A DNA stretch of 23,239 nucleotides from IMG/VR virus record IMGVR_UViG_3300042691_040085, positions 1-23,239 of that record; one strand, given 5' to 3'. The position numbers and the translations under genes are program-made. The stretch comes from a virus. Below are positions 15,646 to 20,869 of the stretch, in pieces (the first letter of the stretch is position 1; every line of letters starts with the position of its first letter). Below the pieces are notes generated by a model. It searched no databases, was not told where the DNA came from, and was given only the letters and a program-made list of their open reading frames with translations.

Positions 15646-15955
15646 TTGCTGTAGAGACCGAAAGGAAAGAAGCAACGTAGATGCAGGCAAGACGCGGGTT
15701 CGACTCCCGCCTGGTCCACCAAAAGAATATTGTCAGTTACATTGTCTGGCGAGCCGAAAGGTAAGGATGCCGTAACCAGTATTCTTTTGACGGGCCAGTC
15801 ATGGTTTCGATTGCGTGAGTAAACAGAGTGGACAGCACGGTAGATGACGACCGTAAATCGCATAAAACAAATAGTCGCAAACGACGAAGTATTCGCACTA
15901 GCAGCCTAAAAAACTGGCTATGCGGGGGGCAGGAAAGGCCTTCTAACCCAACAAA
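15646..15955 (+). ncRNA. ssrA: Permuted (two-piece) tmRNA
   Basis: Trans-translation RNA with its halves in reversed order. Acceptor piece 15646-15721: P2 strand TGCTGT, T-arm GCGGG-TTCGACT-CCCGC (15694-15710), acceptor strand CTGGTCC, A, and encoded CCA (15719-15721). Intervening segment 15722-15791, to be removed. Coding piece from 15792: GGGCCAG pairs over 7 bases with CTGGTCC, including a G3-U70 wobble (15794 with 15715), the alanyl-tRNA synthetase identity element. ACAGCA (15832-15837) pairs with TGCTGT to form P2. AATAGTCGCAAACGACG is the conserved resume region; the tag frame 15877-15909 reads ANDEVFALAA-stop. A GC-rich pseudoknot-like segment follows. The 3' end is near 15955. Permuted ssrA is known in alphaproteobacteria, some cyanobacteria and some betaproteobacteria. 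Confidence 0.93.
15722..15791 (+). other. Intervening segment of the permuted tmRNA precursor
   Basis: 70 bases joining the CCA end to the 5' end of the coding piece. AAAAGAATA (15721-15729, sharing the terminal A of CCA) is complementary to TATTCTTTT (15780-15788), so in the precursor the acceptor stem continues into a long hairpin with this segment as its loop. An inner GC-rich part (CTGG...CCAG, 15745-15779) can also fold. Such a structure would present both mature ends to tRNA-processing nucleases. Confidence 0.75.
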
Positions 15956-15958
15956 CCT

Positions 15959-15987
15959 AAAAAGCACCTTCGGGTGCTTTTTATTTT
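15959..15987 (+). terminator. Factor-independent terminator of the tmRNA
   Basis: AAAAAGCACC-TTCG-GGTGCTTTTT followed by ATTTT: a perfect 10-base-pair hairpin with a UUCG tetraloop and a U-rich tail, a few bases after the coding piece. Confidence 0.93.
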
Positions 15988-15997
15988 ACCATTTCAA

Positions 15998-16026
15998 TTA
16001 ACAATATCAGTGAAAACACTTATAAT
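15998..16026 (+). promoter_or_regulatory. Sigma70-type promoter, TTAACA-17-TATAAT
   Basis: TTAACA at 15998-16003 and TATAAT at 16021-16026 with a 17-base spacer, right after the tmRNA terminator. The lipoprotein ATG follows 30 bases downstream with ribosome binding site GGAG (16047-16050). Confidence 0.7.
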
Positions 16027-16056
16027 AAATAAATGTTTTTACAGACGGAGAAATTT

Positions 16057-16230
16057 ATGAAAACTATTGTTACTATGGCATCTTTGTTAGCAGTTATGAC
16101 CTTGGCCGCTTGTGGCAAAAAGGAAGAAACAAAACCAGTTGAAGCAGCACCAGTTGCTGCTCCGACTGTTCCAGCTTCTGCACCTACTACACCAGTAGAA
16201 CCTGCTAAACAAGAAGAAGCTAAGAAGTAA
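16057..16230 (+). CDS. Small Ala/Pro/Glu/Lys-rich lipoprotein
   Basis: 57 residues from ATG 16057 (GGAG 6 bases upstream; an in-frame ATG at 16033 lacks a site). A lipoprotein signal peptide, M-K-T-I-V then a hydrophobic core, ends in the lipobox L-A-A-C19, so the mature protein should be lipid-anchored. The rest is low-complexity Ala, Pro, Val, Glu and Lys, ending K-Q-E-E-A-K-K, and is probably extended. It has its own promoter and terminator. The C-terminus and 3' region match those of the gene at 18073. Function unknown; outer-membrane spanin or superinfection-exclusion lipoproteins are possibilities only. Confidence 0.85.
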   Translation: MKTIVTMASLLAVMTLAACGKKEETKPVEAAPVAAPTVPASAPTTPVEPAKQEEAKK

Positions 16231-16240
16231 TTTTACTTCA
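16213..16240 (+). repeat. 28-base direct repeat, copy 1 (with stop-codon hairpin)
   Basis: Identical over 28 bases to 18247-18274. It encodes the last residues (E-E-A-K-K, stop) of the small exported protein and contains the palindrome GAAGTAA-TT-TTACTTC (16224-16239), with the stop codon in the stem. The downstream terminators also match. Confidence 0.85.
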
Positions 16241-16248
16241 TATAAGAT

Positions 16249-16275
16249 AAAGGCTACTTGGGTAGCCTTTTCTTT
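16249..16275 (+). terminator. Factor-independent terminator after the lipoprotein gene
   Basis: AAAGGCTAC-TTGG-GTAGCCTTT then TCTTTT: a perfect 9-base-pair hairpin with a U-rich tail. The same hairpin, one loop base different, closes the gene at 18073. Confidence 0.92.
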
Positions 16276-16289
16276 TGACTATATTAAAC

Positions 16290-16326
16290 CTGTAACAATT
16301 TTGTAACAATTTTCTGCTAATATAAT
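16290..16326 (+). promoter_or_regulatory. Pho box and -10 of pstS
   Basis: Two direct 7-mers, CTGTAAC (16290-16296) and TTGTAAC (16301-16307), separated by AATT, giving the 11-base period of PhoB sites (E. coli consensus CTGTCAT repeats). TATAAT at 16321-16326 lies 13 bases after the second 7-mer, so the Pho box stands in for the -35 region, as in PhoB-activated promoters. The host PhoR-PhoB system should switch this gene on during phosphate shortage. Confidence 0.85.
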
Positions 16327-16360
16327 TGTAAATATTTTATACACAGAAAAGGAGAAACTC

Positions 16361-17365
16361 GTGAAGAAATTATTTGCAATTTTATTGGCTACAGTTAGTA
16401 TCACAGCAAGTGCAGCTGATATTACCGGAGCAGGAGCCACATTCCCGTTCCCTGTTTACGCTAAATGGGCTGAACTTTATAAGAAAGAGACTGGTGTTGG
16501 ACTTAACTATCAAAGCATTGGTAGCAGCGGTGGTATACGCCAGATCAACAATAAAACCGTCACATTTGGTGCAACAGACGCACCCGTTAAAGGTGAAGAC
16601 CTTGACAAAAACGGACAGATACAATTTCCTGCTATCATAGGAGGTACTGTACCGATTATTAATTTAGATGGGTTCAAACCAGGTGAACTACGTGTTACTG
16701 GTCCAGTCATGGCTGAAATGTTTATGGGTATAATCACAAAGTGGAATGATCCTAAACTTGCAGCATTAAATCCAGGTAAGCGACTGCCTGATCAATTGAT
16801 CACCGTTGTGCATCGTGCAGACGGTTCAGGTACAACATTTAATTGGACTGACTATCTTACTACCGTAAGTAAAGATTGGGCAGATAAGGTTGGACGTGGT
16901 GCAGCAGTAAAATGGCCCGCAGCGACTTCTGTTGGTGGTAAAGGTAATGAAGGTGTTGCTGCAAACGTATCACGTATCAAAGGTAGTATAGGTTATGTTG
17001 AGTATGCTTATGTTAAGAAAAACAACCTAGTATTCATGCAGCTACAAAACAAGAGCGGCAAGTGGGTTAGCCCAGATGATCTAACATTTGCTGCTGCTGC
17101 GGCAGGTGCTGACTGGTTTAGTGTTCCTGGTATGGGGTTAAGTATTGTTGATCAACGTGGCGATAATGTATGGCCAGTATCTACTGCTAGTTTTATTATC
17201 ATGTATAAAAATCCGGAAAATAAAGCAGCTAGTCAAGATGTCCTAAAGTTTTTTGATTGGGCATTTAAGAATGGCAAGCAAGCAGCATTGGAGTTAGACT
17301 ATGTTCCGTTGCCGGATGTTTTGACAAAACAAATACGTGAGCGTGTCTGGAGTCAAATTAAATAA
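16361..17365 (+). CDS. pstS: Phosphate ABC transporter substrate-binding protein PstS
   Basis: 334 residues from a GTG start with GGAG (16351-16354) 6 bases upstream. A Sec signal peptide ends at A-S-A18 before A-D-I-T. The mature protein shows PstS phosphate-binding segments: 'GAGATFPFPVYAKW', 'SIGSSGG', 'FGATDAP', and 'HRADGSGTTFNWTDYL'. It would bind periplasmic phosphate and feed the host PstCAB transporter, since no transporter subunits are encoded here. Aquatic T4-like phages often carry pstS alone. The promoter has a Pho box. Its base composition is visibly more GC-rich than the surrounding phage genes, consistent with acquisition from a host. Confidence 0.97.
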   Translation: MKKLFAILLATVSITASAADITGAGATFPFPVYAKWAELYKKETGVGLNYQSIGSSGGIRQINNKTVTFGATDAPVKGEDLDKNGQIQFPAIIGGTVPIINLDGFKPGELRVTGPVMAEMFMGIITKWNDPKLAALNPGKRLPDQLITVVHRADGSGTTFNWTDYLTTVSKDWADKVGRGAAVKWPAATSVGGKGNEGVAANVSRIKGSIGYVEYAYVKKNNLVFMQLQNKSGKWVSPDDLTFAAAAAGADWFSVPGMGLSIVDQRGDNVWPVSTASFIIMYKNPENKAASQDVLKFFDWAFKNGKQAALELDYVPLPDVLTKQIRERVWSQIK

Positions 17366-17369
17366 ATCG

Positions 17370-17409
17370 CCTACAACGATAGAGTAGGGCTGGAATTCGT
17401 AACCAGCAG
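17370..17409 (+). other. Paired hairpins in the pstS 3' UTR
   Basis: Directly after the pstS stop, CCTAC-(9)-GTAGG (17370-17388) is immediately followed by GCTGG-(9)-CCAGC (17389-17407) and then by the terminator hairpin. Loops AACGATAGA and AATTCGTAA contain complementary ACGA and TCGT. Three back-to-back helices in a short untranslated tail could be a processed 3'-UTR small RNA or a stabilising end. Confidence 0.5.
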
Positions 17410-17434
17410 TAGAGCCGAAAGGCTCTATTTTTTT
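17410..17434 (+). terminator. Factor-independent terminator of pstS
   Basis: TAGAGCC-GAAA-GGCTCTA followed by seven T: a 7-base-pair hairpin with a GAAA tetraloop and U-run. Confidence 0.93.
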
Positions 17435-17447
17435 GATAAATAAAATT

Positions 17448-17648
17448 ATGAAAAAACTATTAAGTTTTTTGTTGCTTTTAACAATAGCTTTTGCTAGTCC
17501 TGCTGCTGTTATGCGAGGACAAGATGGTCGTTGGTATGGCAATATTTGTGTCACACAGGCAGGATGGCAACAAATACCTTGGCAATTGGTAGGTAGTATG
17601 TGCTATTCACCGGTGTGGCGTCAATATGGATTTATAGCAAACGTATGA
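17448..17648 (+). CDS. Small secreted protein, 66 residues
   Basis: Starts at ATG 17448 (M-K-K-L-L-S-F); the upstream in-frame TTG lies in the terminator. A signal peptide runs to about residue 19, with a cleavage site near A-S-P-A. The mature part is Trp/Gln-rich with two cysteines ('NICVTQAGW', 'GSMCYSPVW') that could form a disulfide in the periplasm. No clear ribosome binding site or promoter is seen between the terminator and the ATG, so expression may depend on read-through. It overlaps the next gene by ATGA. Function unknown. Confidence 0.7.
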   Translation: MKKLLSFLLLLTIAFASPAAVMRGQDGRWYGNICVTQAGWQQIPWQLVGSMCYSPVWRQYGFIANV

Positions 17649-17929
17649 GTCTAAAAGAAATTATTGATATATCTAAACAATTTACAGGAGCTCAATGGGC
17701 TGCTGTTATTTCAATTATAGGCGCAGGTATATATGGATATAATTGGGTAGAAGATCGATATGCACATAAAGATAGCGTTGAACTGGTGCTCGAAAATATT
17801 ATACGTGTTGATAGTAAAATCAGTGCTTTGATTACAACACAATATACTCCAGAGCAAATTGATAAAATTAATCAAAATGCTAAACTCTACGAAGATCAAA
17901 TGCGTAGATATTTAGACACTAAGAAATAA
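17645..17929 (+). CDS. Small single-span membrane protein
   Basis: 94 residues from ATG 17645, in the ATGA overlap with the secreted-protein gene. One transmembrane segment (about residues 16-33, 'WAAVISIIGAGIYGYNWV') follows a short N-terminus; the remaining 60 residues are polar and predicted helical, ending 'LYEDQMRRYLDTKK'. The overlapping pair of a secreted and a membrane-anchored protein is reminiscent of phage lysis accessory (spanin) gene pairs, but the secreted partner has no lipobox, so that reading is weak. A membrane-bound accessory factor is all the sequence shows. Confidence 0.72.
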   Translation: MSLKEIIDISKQFTGAQWAAVISIIGAGIYGYNWVEDRYAHKDSVELVLENIIRVDSKISALITTQYTPEQIDKINQNAKLYEDQMRRYLDTKK

Positions 17930-17994
17930 TCTAAATGTCCAATAATAGGAACAACACATTTTAATTTTTGGTAAAATAAATATTATTCTATGTA

Positions 17995-18023
17995 TTGATA
18001 ATTGCCGTTAAAGGCGTTATAGT
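17995..18023 (+). promoter_or_regulatory. Sigma70-type promoter, TTGATA-17-TATAGT
   Basis: TTGATA at 17995-18000 and TATAGT at 18018-18023 with a 17-base spacer, each one base from consensus. The spacer holds GCC-GTTAAA-GGC. The gene at 18073 follows with GGAG (18063-18066). Confidence 0.65.
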
Positions 18024-18072
18024 ATATACATACATAGAAATATGTCATTTCATTTAACTTAATGGAGAATAT

Positions 18073-18264
18073 ATGAAATCAATCGTTGCAACGATCGCTG
18101 CTCTTTTTGCAGTAACCGCTATGGCTCAAACTCCTGCTCCTAAGGCAGAAGAAAAGAAGGCCGCACCTGCTGCTCCTGCTGCAAGTGCTCCGGCTAAGAA
18201 GGAAGAAAAGAAGGCTGATGCAAAGCCTGCTGCTCCTGCTAAGAAGGAAGAAGCTAAGAAGTAA
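18073..18264 (+). CDS. Small Ala/Lys/Pro-rich exported protein
   Basis: 63 residues with a Sec signal peptide (M-K-S-I-V..., cleavage after A-M-A18). The mature part is only Ala, Lys, Pro, Glu and a few others, with internal near-repeats at DNA level (CCTGCTGCTCCTGCT twice, GCTAAGAAGGAAGAA twice), suggesting growth by slippage. It has no lipobox, unlike its relative at 16057, but the two share N-terminal pattern, C-terminal E-E-A-K-K, a 28-base 3' repeat and the terminator. Strong GGAG site, own promoter and terminator. Similar small periplasmic proteins are common in betaproteobacteria. Role unknown; a cell-surface or periplasmic decoy is a guess. Confidence 0.8.
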   Translation: MKSIVATIAALFAVTAMAQTPAPKAEEKKAAPAAPAASAPAKKEEKKADAKPAAPAKKEEAKK

Positions 18265-18274
18265 TTTTACTTCA
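18247..18274 (+). repeat. 28-base direct repeat, copy 2
   Basis: Identical to 16213-16240, with the same stop-codon palindrome (18258-18273). The flanking coding sequence differs, so the 3' ends are either recently copied or exchanged by recombination. Confidence 0.85.
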
Positions 18275-18282
18275 AGCAGAAC

Positions 18283-18309
18283 AAAGGCTACTTAGGTAGC
18301 CTTTTTTTT
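18283..18309 (+). terminator. Factor-independent terminator after the exported-protein gene
   Basis: AAAGGCTAC-TTAG-GTAGCCTTT followed by more T residues: a perfect 9-base-pair stem, the near twin of the one at 16249-16275. Confidence 0.93.
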
Positions 18310-18329
18310 ATGACGGCAAAAAATCATAA

Positions 18330-18337
18330 TATAAATA
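18330..18337 (+). promoter_or_regulatory. T4-type late promoter (TATAAATA)
   Basis: Exact late octamer 36 bases before the gmd ATG and directly after a terminator. It would place the sugar cassette under the phage late programme, when virions or surface glycans are made. Confidence 0.7.
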
Positions 18338-18372
18338 TTGATCATACAAAAGATTATCGCTATACTTAATAG

Positions 18373-19389
18373 ATGAAAACAGCACTAATAACAGGAATAA
18401 CTGGGCAAGACGGTTCTTATCTCGCAGAATTGCTTTTAAGCAAAGGATACGAAGTTCATGGGTTAGTTAGGAGAAATTCAAATTTTGAATTTATTCCTAA
18501 TATATCACATATTCGATCACAGATTAAATTACATTATAGTGATTTAGCAGATTCTGCTAATTTAAGAAATATCATCATGGCAGTAAAACCCGATGAGATT
18601 TATAATCTAGCAGCTCAAAGTCATGTCCATGTTAGTTTTGAATTGCCAGAATATACTGCTGATTCTAATGCAGTAGGAGTGCTTCGTTTGCTCGAAGCTA
18701 TTAGATCGTTAAATGAAATAAAACAAGTAAAGTTTTATCAAGCATCCACTAGTGAAATGTTCGGGCACGTTCAAACTGTTCCTCAAAACGAAAAAACTCC
18801 GTTTTACCCAAGAAGCCCATACGGTGTTGCAAAACTTTATGGATATTGGATTACAGTTAATTATAGAGAAAGCTATAACATTTTTGCCTGTAACGGTATT
18901 TTGTTTAATCATGAAAGTCCTCGTCGTGGAGAAACTTTTGTTACAAGAAAAATTACTAAAGGATTTGTTAATGTAATGAACGGTAACCAAGATGTAGTTT
19001 CACTAGGAAACATCGATTCTTTAAGAGATTGGGGCCATGCTCGTGATTTTGTTAAGGGAATGTGGATGATCTTACAGCATGATACTCCTGATGATTATGT
19101 ATTGTCTACAGGTCGTCAGTTTTCAGTTCGTGATTTTTGTAATAAAACTGCGGAATGGCACGGCATCGATCTTGTATGGCAAGGCACTGGGCTTAACGAA
19201 AAAGGTCTTGACTCAAAAACAGGCAAAGTCTATTTTAACATAGATGAACGTTTTTATCGTCCTGCTGATGTTAATACATTATTAGGAGATAGCACTAAAG
19301 CTAGACAAATTTTAGGATGGTCTCCTGAATACGATTTGACTGCTCTTGTTAACGATATGTGTGAACATGAGATGAAAGGAATAAAATGA
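18373..19389 (+). CDS. gmd: GDP-mannose 4,6-dehydratase
   Basis: 338 residues, short-chain dehydrogenase fold. It converts GDP-mannose to GDP-4-keto-6-deoxymannose. Signatures are G8-x2-G11-x2-G14 ('GITGQDG'), '[12 protein letters not shown]', 'STSEMFG', the catalytic Y150-x3-K154 ('YGVAK'), '[16 protein letters not shown]' and '[13 protein letters not shown]', which separate Gmd from other sugar dehydratases. It is slightly shorter than typical Gmd. It heads the sugar cassette behind a late promoter and overlaps the next gene by ATGA. No reductase (Fcl or Rmd) follows, so the keto-sugar is probably used by another enzyme such as the C-methyltransferase at 20870. Confidence 0.96.
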   Translation: MKTALITGITGQDGSYLAELLLSKGYEVHGLVRRNSNFEFIPNISHIRSQIKLHYSDLADSANLRNIIMAVKPDEIYNLAAQSHVHVSFELPEYTADSNAVGVLRLLEAIRSLNEIKQVKFYQASTSEMFGHVQTVPQNEKTPFYPRSPYGVAKLYGYWITVNYRESYNIFACNGILFNHESPRRGETFVTRKITKGFVNVMNGNQDVVSLGNIDSLRDWGHARDFVKGMWMILQHDTPDDYVLSTGRQFSVRDFCNKTAEWHGIDLVWQGTGLNEKGLDSKTGKVYFNIDERFYRPADVNTLLGDSTKARQILGWSPEYDLTALVNDMCEHEMKGIK

Positions 19390-20156
19390 AAATTGTTTTA
19401 GCTACAGGTGGATTTGATCCGATACATAGCGGACATTTAGAATATTTTAGAGAAAGTGCTAAATTAGGTGATATTTTCGTTGTAGGTCTAAATAGTGATT
19501 CTTGGTTAACTCGTAAAAAAGGTCGAGCATTTATGCCAATGGTCGAACGTCGAACCATAATTGAAAATTTAAAAATGGTCGATAAGGTAATGGAATTCAA
19601 TGACGACACTAATAATAGTGTAAATTGTATTAATCAATTACTTAAAAACTATCCCAATGACGAAATTATATTTGTTAATGGTGGTGATAGAGATCATACC
19701 AATGTTCCTGAACAATTTGAGTTTGCAAATAATCCAAAGGTGTCTTTTGTATTTGGTGTAGGCGGCAATAATAAACGTAATAGTAGTCGATGGATTTTAG
19801 ATGAATGGCGAGCTCCTAAAACTGATAGGCCTTGGGGTAACTACAGGGTTATTCACGAAACTGGAAAACATTTTAAGGTAAAAGAATTAAACATAAATCC
19901 TAATAGTGCATTAAGTATGCAAAAGCACGAGCTTAGATCCGAATTTTGGTTTGTAGCCGAAGGCTATGCTACAGTATATACTTTTGAAAATGGAAGTAAA
20001 AAATTATTAGGTGTGTTCGGCGAACATCAAGATATATGGATCCCAAAAAATAATTGGCATTGTTTATCTAACGAAACAAATAATGCATTAAGGTTACTTG
20101 AAATACAATTTGGAGACGAATGCACTGAATTGGATATTTTAAGACAAAATTTTTAA
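19386..20156 (+). CDS. Cytidylyltransferase-cupin fusion (sugar metabolism)
   Basis: 256 residues with two domains. Residues 1-135 form a nucleotidyltransferase of the cytidylyltransferase/RfaE2 type: '[14 protein letters not shown]' with H14-S-G-H17, and '[11 protein letters not shown]' in the place of the usual ISSTxxR motif. Residues about 145-256 form a cupin like the C-terminal domain of type II mannose-6-phosphate isomerases: 'RPWGNYRV', '[14 protein letters not shown]' with H181 and E186 as metal ligands, 'IPKNNWHCL', and 'LDILR' near the end. Start by ATGA overlap with gmd plus AAGGA. A cupin isomerase feeding mannose-6-phosphate toward GDP-mannose would support Gmd; the transferase substrate is open. 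Confidence 0.85.
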   Translation: MKIVLATGGFDPIHSGHLEYFRESAKLGDIFVVGLNSDSWLTRKKGRAFMPMVERRTIIENLKMVDKVMEFNDDTNNSVNCINQLLKNYPNDEIIFVNGGDRDHTNVPEQFEFANNPKVSFVFGVGGNNKRNSSRWILDEWRAPKTDRPWGNYRVIHETGKHFKVKELNINPNSALSMQKHELRSEFWFVAEGYATVYTFENGSKKLLGVFGEHQDIWIPKNNWHCLSNETNNALRLLEIQFGDECTELDILRQNF

Positions 20157-20173
20157 TATAAAGAAGTAAACAC

Positions 20174-20857
20174 ATGTCAACAATGTATACAAATCAATGG
20201 AATAATTCGAGCTATCGATATCCATTTCCGAATTGTTTATCAATGCAAGAAACTTATAGCCTTACTTGGCAAGATATATTTGTTTCTACAGTTACAAAAG
20301 GAAAAAAGAATGGCACTTATTTAGAGATAGGTGCCCAATGGCCGGATAATGGAAATAATACATACTTAATGTCAAAACATTTAAACTGGACTGGCTTAAG
20401 TATTGAATTGCTAGATCAATATAAAGATAATTGGAAACAATTGCGACCAAATAATAAATTTTTAGCTCATGATGCACTGACTTTAGACTACACTCGTTTA
20501 CTAGCTGAAAATTACAATAGCAATGTAATTGATTATTTACAATTAGATATAGAACCGAGTGAAAATACATTTATTGCTTTAACGAAACTACCTTTAGAAA
20601 AGTATCGATTTGCTGTTATAACATTTGAAACTGATTTATATCAAGGGGGATCAGGTCCTAAAGTAAGAGAAGAAAGCAGAAAGCTGTTACAAAAGCACGG
20701 ATATGAACTAATCATTGGTGATGTATTACATCACGGAAGCCCTTATGAAGATTGGTATGTTGATTTAAACTTAGTAGATAAATTAGTTGCATTAGATATA
20801 AAAAGACAAGCAAAATATAATCAAAATCCCAATGATTTACTTTTAATACACCGATAA
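20174..20857 (+). CDS. FkbM-like SAM-dependent methyltransferase
   Basis: 227 residues. Motifs are 'GTYLEIGAQWPDNGNNTYLMSKHLNWTGLSIEL' (SAM motif I and the acidic residue of strand 2, about residues 47-79), 'FLAHDALTLDY', and 'VIDYLQLDIEPSENTFIAL', characteristic of FkbM-family O-methyltransferases carried by phages and O-antigen clusters. 'YRFAVITFETDLY' and a C-terminal 'GSPYEDWYVD' complete the family pattern. The ribosome binding site is weak (AAAGAAG). It probably O-methylates a sugar made or transferred by the cassette. Confidence 0.82.
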   Translation: MSTMYTNQWNNSSYRYPFPNCLSMQETYSLTWQDIFVSTVTKGKKNGTYLEIGAQWPDNGNNTYLMSKHLNWTGLSIELLDQYKDNWKQLRPNNKFLAHDALTLDYTRLLAENYNSNVIDYLQLDIEPSENTFIALTKLPLEKYRFAVITFETDLYQGGSGPKVREESRKLLQKHGYELIIGDVLHHGSPYEDWYVDLNLVDKLVALDIKRQAKYNQNPNDLLLIHR

Positions 20858-20869
20858 AGAGAATAAACA

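Noticed and set aside
15051-15721. Group I intron carrying an HNH gene in the tmRNA T-loop
   Set aside because: A complete acceptor piece lies downstream, so no splicing is needed to restore it, and I see no group I core elements.
15576-15863. Upstream extension of the HNH frame on the minus strand (to 255 residues)
   Set aside because: This part runs through the tmRNA and its promoter on the other strand and has no phage-protein character; the HNH motif starts at the internal Met at 15575.
18001-18020. A second Pho box before the exported-protein gene (GCCGTTA / GGCGTTA)
   Set aside because: The repeats are 9 bases apart rather than 11 and do not match the 7-mer consensus.
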